DNA of 37,971 nt from a virus: positions 1 to 37,971 of the IMG/VR virus record IMGVR_UViG_3300043427_001745; one strand, written 5' to 3'. Below, piece by piece: positions 15,816 through 21,589 of the stretch (position 1 is its first letter; each line of letters begins with the position of its first letter). The notes below the pieces were generated by a model, which worked only from the letters and a program-made list of their open reading frames with translations, made no database searches and was not told where the DNA came from. The translations under genes and the position numbers were made by a program.

Positions 15816-16264
15816 GCGACCTCCCTTCCGGCCAGCGCCGTCTTGATCCAATGCGCTTCGGTTTGGAGCCGGTGCGCGTATTCGCTCAACGCTTTGGACG
15901 TGTGCGCTTCCGCGTCAAACTCGGCGAGAAACTCGTCGGCCGCTTTGCGCGCTTGGTCTGTTGTGGCGAACCATTGTTCGCGGTCGTTCACGACCGTCCC
16001 GAGAACGTCGAAGACCACAAAGCGCTTGTTGCGTTTGGTGTCTTCTGGTTTGCTGCTCACGCTCTCGACGATCAAGAACAGCAGACCGTCTGCGCGGTGT
16101 CCGGCGCGGGTGATGCGCGCCCCGAAATAACGCAGCGTGTCATCATCCGCGTAGTGTGTGCGGCCGGACAGGTTTTGCTGCGCGTTTTTCTTCTCGTTAC
16201 TGTTTTCCCATTTGAACAGTGACAGACCGGCGGCCTGCACTGCTTTCTCGATGTTGTCTCTCAT
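15812..16264 (-). CDS. Unrecognised 150-residue protein
   Basis: MRDNIEKAVQAAGLSLFKWE, then SGRTHYADDDTLRYFGARIT, then LLFLIVESVSS and RFVVFDVLGTVVNDREQWF. This looks like an alpha/beta protein with a long C-terminal helix (TTDQARKAADEFLAEFDAEA). AAAGGAGACACACACA precedes its ATG after an A/C-rich stretch, and a stable hairpin lies upstream. No family assigned. Confidence 0.65.
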   Translation of the reverse strand: MRDNIEKAVQAAGLSLFKWENSNEKKNAQQNLSGRTHYADDDTLRYFGARITRAGHRADGLLFLIVESVSSKPEDTKRNKRFVVFDVLGTVVNDREQWFATTDQARKAADEFLAEFDAEAHTSKALSEYAHRLQTEAHWIKTALAGREVA

Positions 16265-16321
16265 TGTGTGTGTCTCCTTTGGTTTTGTTGTTGTTGATTG
16301 GTGGCCGGTTGGCTCACCGTG

Positions 16322-16345
16322 CCGCACCCGGCGAACCGGATGCGG
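16322..16345 (-). terminator. Stable 10-bp hairpin with UUCG-type loop
   Basis: On the minus strand CCGCATCCGG, loop TTCG, CCGGGTGCGG pair completely with one U-G wobble. It lies between the stop of the 16356 gene and the leader of the 15812-16264 gene. Without a T-run it is more likely an attenuator or RNA-stability stop than a full terminator. Confidence 0.5.
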
Positions 16346-16355
16346 TGTCGGTGGG

Positions 16356-16778
16356 TCAATCCTCATCCGCAACCGATCGCGCCATTTCGGACAGGCGATC
16401 CACGAAACCAGTAGACACGCCGTCTTCGTATGCTTGGCAAAGGTCGTCTTCGACCTCCGGTGGCACGTTGTCGTGGTCGATCCGGCACTGGTGGCACAGG
16501 TCCTCTGCGAGCGTGCGCGACGTCAAGTCTCCCGAGTATTCGCCGGACAGGTTCGGCAGATTGATACTGTCCCACAGTTGCGGGTCGCCGTCTTCGATCA
16601 TTTCGAGAACGCGCGCCGCGTTGGCCTTGTGGTCGCGTGTGCAACGGCCGCCGAAAGCGTCTTGTGCATACCATTCTGCCGCGTTGGCGCCGTGGTCCCG
16701 GCCTTGATCCTCGGCCGCTTTGGTCAACTGCTCGATGTGACTCGGCAGAAGTGTGGTGTCGTCAATGTTGGTTGTCAT
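16356..16778 (-). CDS. Unrecognised acidic 140-residue protein
   Basis: MTTNIDDTTLLPSHIEQLTK, then HGANAAEWYAQDAFGGRCTR, LPNLSGEYSGDLTSRTLAED, then LCHQCRIDHDNVPPEVEDDL. Strongly acidic, with CHQC in the C-terminal third that alone is too short for a zinc site. AAGGAGACACACAC precedes the ATG. An acidic character can accompany DNA mimicry, but there is no further support here. Confidence 0.65.
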   Translation of the reverse strand: MTTNIDDTTLLPSHIEQLTKAAEDQGRDHGANAAEWYAQDAFGGRCTRDHKANAARVLEMIEDGDPQLWDSINLPNLSGEYSGDLTSRTLAEDLCHQCRIDHDNVPPEVEDDLCQAYEDGVSTGFVDRLSEMARSVADED

Positions 16779-16817
16779 GTGTGTGTCTCCTTGTGTGTGT
16801 TTGTTGTGTGTTGTGTG

Positions 16818-16889
16818 CTACAGCGCCAGCAGCAGGAAGCCGGTGGCGAAGATCAATAGAACGGCGAGGATTTCGGCGAGGGTTTGCAT
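16818..16889 (-). CDS. 23-residue single-span membrane peptide
   Basis: The sequence is almost one transmembrane helix: MQTLAEILAVLLIF followed by ATGFLLLAL. The ATG lies one base after the previous gene's stop; AAGG stands about nine bases upstream. Its downstream leader is A/C-rich. Peptides of this type in phages modulate host membrane complexes or lysis, but no function is claimed. Chance cannot be excluded for so short a frame. Confidence 0.45.
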   Translation of the reverse strand: MQTLAEILAVLLIFATGFLLLAL

Positions 16890-16890
16890 G

Positions 16891-17109
16891 TTAGGAAACC
16901 TTGGCAGTGTGTCCGGTGATAGTTAGGTGCGATTGCGCCCCTACCTTGCATAACTCGATGATATCGTCGCAAACCTCGCGCCGTGTCGCATAATCGCGCA
17001 TTCCGGCGGTGTAAGGAATTTCGACCGCCATTTGAACCATGACGACCATGACATCATTTTTGCGCGCGGCGGAATCCCCGCGCCCATCTTGTGTTGGTGT
17101 GTGTCTCAT
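16891..17109 (-). CDS. Unrecognised 72-residue protein, first gene of the accessory operon
   Basis: MRHTPTQDGRGDSAARKNDV, then VMVVMVQMAVEIPYTAG and a helical end (RREVCDDIIELCKVGAQ) closing in HLTITGHTAKVS. The start at 17109 has no Shine-Dalgarno sequence; a weak promoter (TTGACG, 17 bases, CACACT) ends nine bases before it, so a leaderless message is possible. A downstream ATG at the VVMVQ segment is an alternative start. Confidence 0.5.
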   Translation of the reverse strand: MRHTPTQDGRGDSAARKNDVMVVMVQMAVEIPYTAGMRDYATRREVCDDIIELCKVGAQSHLTITGHTAKVS

Positions 17110-17180
17110 AACGTGGGCAGTGTGTGGCGTTGTGTGCTCTGCGTCAAATAAAAAAGATCAACGTGGGTCAACTTTCTTCG

Positions 17181-17195
17181 TTTTACTCTGTAAAA
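17181..17195. promoter_or_regulatory. Perfect palindrome TTTTACTCTGTAAAA, operator candidate
   Basis: TTTTAC-TCT-GTAAAA is a 6-3-6 inverted repeat between the RHH-like gene and the accessory operon. Fifteen bases (17183-17197) repeat exactly at 12974-12988. A TCAACGTGG unit shared with the attP region lies 15 bases away. A site for the phage repressor or excisionase is plausible. Confidence 0.5.
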
Positions 17196-17238
17196 TTTAC
17201 AAAGATTAAACGGCCGTTTGAGGAGTATTTCGGCAGAC

Positions 17239-17556
17239 TTACGCCGCGCCCCGGCGGGATTTGCTGGGGTTCGCGGCGGGTGCGTTGTAGGTCGCTGCGG
17301 TTTCGTGGAGCCGTGTAGATACCCCTTTAATACTCTCTAAGGCGGCCCTTTCTTCAAGGTCAGATAATCGCCTGTTGCCTGCCGATTCGTAACACTCAAG
17401 CCACCAAGCGAACGACCAGCGGTAAATCTCGGCAGGGACGACCCCTAGTTCGCGCGCGGCGGCTTGTGTCTTTCGTTGTATTTCTCTGGTTGTGCGAGTG
17501 TTTACCGTGACATCGAAAGCATCACGGGTGCGCACTCTTGGCGGTGTCTTCTTCAT
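17239..17556 (-). CDS. Ribbon-helix-helix-like protein, repressor candidate
   Basis: 105 residues from the ATG at 17556. After a basic start (MKKTPPRVRTRDAF) comes a beta strand (FDVTVNT), helix (REIQRKTQAAARELG), a turn, and a second helix (AEIYRWSFAWWLECYESAG). This order is that of MetJ/Arc ribbon-helix-helix DNA-binding dimers; the assignment is structural guesswork from the sequence, not a family match. It is transcribed away from an excisionase-type HTH gene across a 135-base region with inverted repeats, the classic layout of a lysogeny switch. No Shine-Dalgarno sequence is visible. Confidence 0.5.
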   Translation of the reverse strand: MKKTPPRVRTRDAFDVTVNTRTTREIQRKTQAAARELGVVPAEIYRWSFAWWLECYESAGNRRLSDLEERAALESIKGVSTRLHETAATYNAPAANPSKSRRGAA

Positions 17557-17652
17557 AACAAAGCAAACGAGACCACACGGCCGCACACGGAGCAAATGAT
17601 TTCGTGGTGGGTGTTGTGCCCATTGCGCGCCGAAACTTCCCGAAAGTTGCCG

Positions 17653-17682
17653 TTGACACTCTGCCGCGTGTTGTGTTACAAC
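17653..17682 (+). promoter_or_regulatory. Promoter of the HTH/early operon with overlapping operator
   Basis: TTGACA (17653-17658), 17 bases, TTACAA (17676-17681). The inverted repeat GTTGT-GTT-ACAAC (17670-17682) covers the -10, and AACTT-CCCGA-AAGTT lies just upstream. Only ten bases separate the -10 from the ATG at 17692, as at the integrase promoter. A divergent repressor could shut the early operon from here. Confidence 0.6.
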
Positions 17683-17691
17683 GTGCGCGCA

Positions 17692-17895
17692 ATGGTTGAA
17701 TATCTACGGCCCAAGGAAGTTTGCGAACGGCTCGGCATTGGCCGGACTACCTTCGTGCGCTGGGTGAACGCCGGAAAGATTCGCGTCTCTCGCCCTACGT
17801 TGCGCACCACTTACGTCTCAACCGCCGAGCTTGCACGGTTCTACAATTCCAACGCGCAACCGGTTCCCGGCGCTAACAATCGCGCCGCAGCCTGA
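17692..17895 (+). CDS. HTH excisionase-family DNA-binding protein
   Basis: 67 residues. LRPKEVCERLGIGRTTFVRW followed by VNAGKIRVSRPTLRTTY and VSTAELARFY is the winged-helix HTH_17/excisionase-type fold, with the helix-turn-helix at about residues 7-27. Such proteins serve as excisionase or as a Cro-like regulator. The start is the ATG directly after the promoter; no Shine-Dalgarno sequence is needed if the message is leaderless. Its TGA overlaps the next ATG (TGATG). Both directional excision and control of the early operon fit; the fold is more certain than the role. Confidence 0.75.
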   Translation: MVEYLRPKEVCERLGIGRTTFVRWVNAGKIRVSRPTLRTTYVSTAELARFYNSNAQPVPGANNRAAA

Positions 17896-18662
17896 TGCCA
17901 AAGACCGCGACAGGCAGACCGCGCAAAGTTGCCAAGGCGCAACCGGCCAAGGATGCCGAGCAACCGGCCGCGCCACTCCCCCAGCCCGTGCGAGTGAACA
18001 ACGGATCAACCGGCCTCAATCTGCCCGAGGAGAAGCAGGAAGCCATCGCGCGCATGCATGCTGCCGGTGTGCCGGTAACGCGGATCGCGTCCGAGGTTGG
18101 GGTTTCTTATCACTCGGTCGCCGGTCTGATCCGCAACCGGCCCGACCTGCTCGACGCGGCCCGAGATATTACATCTAAGAATTGGCGCACCCTGGCCGCC
18201 CTTGGCACGGCTCAACTTGTGGACAGGCTGCCGGAAATGAAGGATCAAGCCTTGTCGGTCCTCGCCGCCATCGCTACCGAGAAAGCGGAGCTTTTGTCCG
18301 GCGGTGCAACGTCTCGCGTTGAGATAGTGTCCGCGCCTTCAGCGGATGAGTGGCTGGACGTGGTGGATGGTGTCATTGTGGAATCGTCCCCGGCAATGGG
18401 TAACACCGGCCAAAGCCGTGCGCCAAAAGCACACAACCGCACACAATCGCCACGCCTAGAGCAACCAAGCGGTGAACAACCGTCTGTTTCCTGCTCTGTT
18501 TCCTCTGTAGATGCTGACGGTGTGCCAACTTTTGAGCCAGACGAGGCCCGTTTTTTACCGCCCCCTCCCCCCTCGGATGGAGGGGGGGCGGGGGTTGCTC
18601 GTTCTTCTAGACCATCATACCCCGATTCAACCGATGACGAAAAATTTTTCACTAAAAGATAA
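17895..18662 (+). CDS. HTH protein with disordered C-terminus
   Basis: 255 residues. Basic, Ala/Pro-rich N-terminus (MPKTATGRPRKVAKAQPA), then PEEKQEAIARMHAAGVPVTR and IASEVGVSYHSVAGLIRNRP, a clear helix-turn-helix at about residues 58-80 of the resolvase/small-terminase type. A helical region follows to about 140. From 165 on the sequence is low-complexity Ser/Pro/Gly, with a proline run and a glycine run encoded by facing C- and G-tracts. It may be a transcription regulator or a small-terminase-like DNA-recognition protein; the distance from the large terminase makes regulation more likely. Confidence 0.6.
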   Translation: MPKTATGRPRKVAKAQPAKDAEQPAAPLPQPVRVNNGSTGLNLPEEKQEAIARMHAAGVPVTRIASEVGVSYHSVAGLIRNRPDLLDAARDITSKNWRTLAALGTAQLVDRLPEMKDQALSVLAAIATEKAELLSGGATSRVEIVSAPSADEWLDVVDGVIVESSPAMGNTGQSRAPKAHNRTQSPRLEQPSGEQPSVSCSVSSVDADGVPTFEPDEARFLPPPPPSDGGGAGVARSSRPSYPDSTDDEKFFTKR

Positions 18663-18701
18663 CCCGTCAACCCGCAACCCCACCCATAACCACCCGAATC
18701 C

Positions 18702-19142
18702 ATGAGCCAAGACCTCCTCTCCAAGCTACGCCGCCTCGGCCGCAAGCTAGAACCCGCCACCTCTGTATCAGAATCTACTAACGAGCAGCCCCCAGAACCC
18801 CCCGCAATCGAGCAGGAAGGCCCCTCTGAGGCGCCGGCCGTAGTGACTGAGCACACGACCGCACCCGAAGTGAGCAAGTTCGACACGGTTGCCGGCTTTA
18901 AGAAGTTCCAAGAGTATTCGGCTTCAGTGTCGGTGAAGGAGGCGGGTCGCGGCAAGAGCGAGAACGCCAACCGCATGTGGGTCAGCGTGGAGGACTATGC
19001 CGGCGACTGCCTTTGTGAAGTGCGCAACCGGCATAAGTGGCGTCCGCATGAGAGGCTTACGGCGATCTTTACTGGCACGATGGTTGGCCCGTGGCCGGTG
19101 TTCGCCCACAAGTTTGGTCCAGGGGACGCAAAGAGGAGCTGA
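18702..19142 (+). CDS. Unrecognised 146-residue protein
   Basis: Helical basic start (MSQDLLSKLRRLGRKLEPAT), an acidic Pro/Glu linker to about residue 60, then a compact domain: FDTVAGFKKFQEYSASVSVK, MWVSVEDYAGDCLCEVRNRH, HERLTAIFTGTMVGPWPVFA. It lies between the regulator and the replication initiator, which it feeds with AGAGGAG at its end. A replication-accessory role is possible by position only. Confidence 0.55.
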   Translation: MSQDLLSKLRRLGRKLEPATSVSESTNEQPPEPPAIEQEGPSEAPAVVTEHTTAPEVSKFDTVAGFKKFQEYSASVSVKEAGRGKSENANRMWVSVEDYAGDCLCEVRNRHKWRPHERLTAIFTGTMVGPWPVFAHKFGPGDAKRS

Positions 19143-19145
19143 CCG

Positions 19146-19904
19146 ATGAGCGCACAAGCCGCTAGCTGGGTGTGGAATCACAGTGAAGCCAAGGGGCCGG
19201 CGTTTGTCGTGTTGCTGGCCATGGCCGATTGGGCGATGGATGGCGACAGGTGTTTCGCCTCGTATCGTCGGTTATCGGCCAAGGCGAGGGTCAGTGTATC
19301 GACGGTGCGGCGGGCGTTGAGGGAGTTGGAGGAGCTTGGGGAGGTGCGTCAGTTGGCCCCCGGCGACTTCGGAACCCATGCCGAAAGGAAGCATGCAAGT
19401 GATTGGGTTCTCCCAAAAGTTTCATGTGTTCACAGTGACCATGTGGTCAGAGAGAACACATGCCATGTGGTCACAGAGAACACATCATGTGTTCAGAGAG
19501 AACACTCAACTATAGTAAACTATTCTATTCCTTCTTCTTCTTTTACAGAAGAAAAGAAGACAAATGCAATACCATTCTCAAACCAATCCCCTAGCACCCT
19601 CAACGGAACTAACGGAAAGACAAAAGTGCCGCCGCGAGAAAGCATTCTCGGAAAGGGCATGTCCGACGATGACTGGCTGGACCACCTAGCCGCCCTCCCC
19701 CAATACCGGGGAGTCAACGTCCGCGCGAAGTTTGAGCACTTGCTCAAGTGGTGCGCCGACAAGGGCGAGACGGCCACCCGCCAGCGCTTGAAGGTCTGGC
19801 TGGACAAGGACGCCAAGCAGCAGCGCATGGCGCCCCCTGCCCCGAAGATTGTGAAGATCGTCCGCGACGACTTCTCGGAACTGATGCAGGAGCTGGCGGT
19901 ATGA
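19146..19904 (+). CDS. Replication initiator, O-like, with internal origin
   Basis: 252 residues. The N-terminus (WVWNHSEAKGPAFVVLLAMA; FASYRRLSAKARVSVSTVRR; ALRELEELGEVRQL) is the HTH_36-type winged helix of phage replication proteins, with recognition helix at about residues 48-65. Residues about 92-125 are an odd His/Val/Glu/Asn repeat that is simply the translation of four iterons in the DNA. The C-terminal part (DDDWLDHLAALPQYRGVN, then KFEHLLKWCADKGETATR) probably contacts the helicase or its loader. By analogy with lambda O the protein binds the iterons in its own gene and recruits the DnaB encoded 1.7 kb downstream. Confidence 0.7.
   Translation: MSAQAASWVWNHSEAKGPAFVVLLAMADWAMDGDRCFASYRRLSAKARVSVSTVRRALRELEELGEVRQLAPGDFGTHAERKHASDWVLPKVSCVHSDHVVRENTCHVVTENTSCVQREHSTIVNYSIPSSSFTEEKKTNAIPFSNQSPSTLNGTNGKTKVPPRESILGKGMSDDDWLDHLAALPQYRGVNVRAKFEHLLKWCADKGETATRQRLKVWLDKDAKQQRMAPPAPKIVKIVRDDFSELMQELAV
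19423..19560 (+). repeat. Origin of replication candidate: four iterons and AT-rich stretch
   Basis: Four copies of CATGTGKTCASAGWGAACA begin at 19423, 19440, 19464 and 19486; copy 1 is one base short. Each copy is itself a dyad, CATGTGKTC to GAACACATG around five bases. They are followed at 19505-19560 by a sharp AT-rich interval (ACTATAGTAAACTATTCTAT and a polypyrimidine/polypurine inverted repeat), unlike the GC-rich surroundings. Four iterons plus an unwinding region inside the initiator gene is the lambda/lambdoid arrangement. Confidence 0.7.
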
Positions 19905-20293
19905 ACACGTCCCAGAAAGGCAACCACGCCGAGCTGTTGTTTTGCGCCGAGGCCGGCGCGCGGGGCTACGGCATTTACGCCCCATGGGGAGGCGACCAAA
20001 AAGTGGACGTATGCTTGTCTAACCCCAAGGGCGGCTACATCGGCGTCCAGGTCAAGCGCGCCTGCGTCAGCACGCAAAACCCCGATTATTACAAGATCAA
20101 CACGGCCAGCCGGACTTCGGGGCTTTACGTTGGGAATGCCTTTGACGTGTTGGCCGCCTACCTGCCCGACCTCAACGACTTCGTCTTTTGGCACATCGAC
20201 GAGATCCGCCAATACGGCCAGATCAGCTATTCGCCCAAGAAGCATCGCCAACCCGGCAACTGGCAACTGCTAGAGGAGCTAGTCACCGCATGA
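19901..20293 (+). CDS. PD-(D/E)XK nuclease-like protein (PDDEXK_5 type)
   Basis: 130 residues, ATGA overlap with the initiator. KGNHAELLFCAEAGARGYGI gives the helix with conserved Glu; YAPWGGDQKVDVCLSN gives the metal-binding Asp; GYIGVQVKRACVS gives the Q-V-K strand. This order matches the PF11645 family of small restriction-endonuclease-fold proteins, some of which are intron-homing or resolvase-like enzymes. Its substrate here could be recombination or replication intermediates, since it lies between initiator and helicase. No partner methylase is adjacent. Confidence 0.65.
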   Translation: MNTSQKGNHAELLFCAEAGARGYGIYAPWGGDQKVDVCLSNPKGGYIGVQVKRACVSTQNPDYYKINTASRTSGLYVGNAFDVLAAYLPDLNDFVFWHIDEIRQYGQISYSPKKHRQPGNWQLLEELVTA

Positions 20294-20499
20294 GCCGCGC
20301 CATTTGCAGCATGTTCAAGGGGTGCAGCGGTAAGAAAGTCTTCTTACACCGCGAGGACGCCGAGCACGGCACGGCCATGCGCGTCTATCACTGCCCCTTC
20401 TGCGGCGGCTGGCACAGGACAACGCCTTACTGGATGAAGCGCAAGCGCGCGATGAAAGCCGTGTGGCGCATCCGCCGGAAGATATGGACACACACATGA
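20290..20499 (+). CDS. Small zinc-finger-like phage protein
   Basis: 69 residues with MSRAICSMFKGCSGKKVFLH, then RVYHCPFCGGWHRTT and a basic helical end (KRKRAMKAVWRIRRK). The YHCPFCGGWHxT phrase is frequent in short phage proteins with a single CxxC plus His pair, thought to be a zinc knuckle binding nucleic acid. ATGA overlaps on both sides. Confidence 0.65.
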   Translation: MSRAICSMFKGCSGKKVFLHREDAEHGTAMRVYHCPFCGGWHRTTPYWMKRKRAMKAVWRIRRKIWTHT

Positions 20500-20750
20500 A
20501 AACAGAACCCGCCTACACAGTCGGCGAGATCGGCTTCGGCAGCAACTTCGGAACCTCTGCGGAGCTGGAGTTCTACCGCAACGAAGACAAGCGCCACACG
20601 GCCGAAATCACCGCACTAGAAGCGGAGAATCGTGAGCTGATTCGCCGCAGCAACCGGCTCAAGCGCGCCTTGGAACGCTGCGCCGCACTCTCCGACGAAG
20701 TCGCCAACGAGAAGCATGAGGTCCTGCTCATGGTGCAGCAGCCACTATGA
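20496..20750 (+). CDS. Coiled-coil protein, unrecognised
   Basis: 84 residues. After MKTEPAYTVGEIGFGSN comes one long charged helix: FYRNEDKRHTAEITALEAEN, RELIRRSNRLKRALERCAAL, SDEVANEKHEVLLM, with heptad-like leucine/isoleucine spacing. Small coiled-coil proteins of this kind are common in phage replication blocks and probably dimerise. The start is in an ATGA overlap. Confidence 0.6.
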   Translation: MKTEPAYTVGEIGFGSNFGTSAELEFYRNEDKRHTAEITALEAENRELIRRSNRLKRALERCAALSDEVANEKHEVLLMVQQPL

Positions 20751-21007
20751 GCACGCCCATGGAGCAAGCTCGGGCGATAGCATCCGCCCGCCGGTTCCTC
20801 TTGGACCTGTGCCTGCCGGGCAAGATCAAGAAGGTGCCCCGCGCCGTGCGCTTGGAGGCCCGCGCCCGCGTGAAGCACATGCCGATGTCGTGGGATATCC
20901 CACGCATCGCCGAGGACGACCTGGCCATGGACGAGATGGAGAAGATGGAAGAGCACTACCGCAAGGAGTTCTGGGCCGAATGCGGCATGGACGGGAAGGA
21001 GCGCTAA
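20747..21007 (+). CDS. BPSL0761-like small phage protein
   Basis: 86 residues. MSTPMEQARAIASARRFLLD then LCLPGKIKKVPRAVRLEARA and RVKHMP match the pattern of the BPSL0761-type family (ERTRAL...FL..L.....VP..VR.EAR.LLRHYP), widespread in prophages with unknown role. The extra acidic C-terminus (EMEKMEEHYRKEFWAE) is not part of that pattern. Overlaps ATGA and TAATG. Confidence 0.6.
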   Translation: MSTPMEQARAIASARRFLLDLCLPGKIKKVPRAVRLEARARVKHMPMSWDIPRIAEDDLAMDEMEKMEEHYRKEFWAECGMDGKER

Positions 21008-21255
21008 TGGCCGGCAAAGGAGACACCCCGCGTCCCGTGGCAGGCGAGACCTACCGCGCCAACTACGACGCCATCTTCAGCAAGGGCCGCCCCTACCCCG
21101 ACTGGATCTGCCGCCCCTGCGGCTGGGCCTACGGCCGTTTCCCCAGCGAAGACCGCGTCAGTTGCTGGCATGAGGACACCTGCGGCATCTGCGGAGACGT
21201 GGCCTCCTGCACCGAACCCCGTGACTTTGGCCACCTGCGCCAATGGCCCCTATGA
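21007..21255 (+). CDS. Zinc-ribbon phage protein
   Basis: 82 residues, TAATG overlap. MAGKGDTPRPVAGETYRANY and DAIF are followed by WICRPCGWAYGR, then SCWHEDTCGICGD and CTEPRDFGHL. The pattern (CxxCG...WHxxxCxxCG...TEPRDFG) recurs in many phages as a conserved small zinc protein of unknown role. The cysteine pairs CRPC and CGIC are the likely ligands. Confidence 0.7.
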   Translation: MAGKGDTPRPVAGETYRANYDAIFSKGRPYPDWICRPCGWAYGRFPSEDRVSCWHEDTCGICGDVASCTEPRDFGHLRQWPL

Positions 21256-21488
21256 TCTCCGGTCGCCAACTCAGCCAATACTTCGACAGGGGCGCCAAGC
21301 GCCACAATGGCGAAGTGCTCCACTACCGCATCGAGGTTGCCGAACCCGAGTTCCCCACCGAGGCAGAGCTGCGGGAAATGGACCGCGCCATCGCCCGTTT
21401 CTGGGCACGCCGGAAGCGCCTCAAAATCGCCCAAAAAAAGACTGTTGACACTCCGCACACATTCCCCTACAACTCACCACAGTTATGA
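21252..21488 (+). CDS. Unrecognised 78-residue protein
   Basis: The ATG at 21252 in the ATGA overlap is preferred to an in-frame ATG three codons upstream. MISGRQLSQYFDRGAKRHNG, then EVLHYRIEVAEPEFPTEAEL and a basic helix (REMDRAIARFWARRKRLKIA). Probably a small helical, nucleic-acid-associated protein; no family known. Confidence 0.55.
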   Translation: MISGRQLSQYFDRGAKRHNGEVLHYRIEVAEPEFPTEAELREMDRAIARFWARRKRLKIAQKKTVDTPHTFPYNSPQL

Positions 21489-21589
21489 ACCCCGCCGAAC
21501 TGTCCTTGTTCTTGGTGCTCGTTGGCGCGCTCGTCGTGATCGCCATTATCGCGTCCGACGATGACGACGATGACCCGCACTTTCTATGA
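21485..21589 (+). CDS. 34-residue membrane peptide with poly-aspartate tail
   Basis: MNPAELSLFLVLVGALVV then IAIIA forms one transmembrane helix, followed by SDDDDDDPHFL. Both ends overlap neighbours as ATGA, including the helicase start, so it is translated with DnaB. No function can be named; an anchor or regulator at the membrane is an inference. Confidence 0.6.
   Translation: MNPAELSLFLVLVGALVVIAIIASDDDDDDPHFL

Noticed and set aside
16356-16778. Anti-restriction DNA-mimic call for the acidic protein
   Set aside because: Acidity alone is not enough; no Ocr or Ard-type pattern is visible.
17181-17195. Intrinsic terminator of the RHH-like gene or accessory operon
   Set aside because: The stem is AT-rich and weak and the 15-base sequence recurs at attP, which suits an operator better.
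17895-18662. Small terminase subunit as primary call for the HTH protein
   Set aside because: The HTH is generic and the gene is 10 kb from terL in the regulatory start of the early operon; kept only as an alternative.
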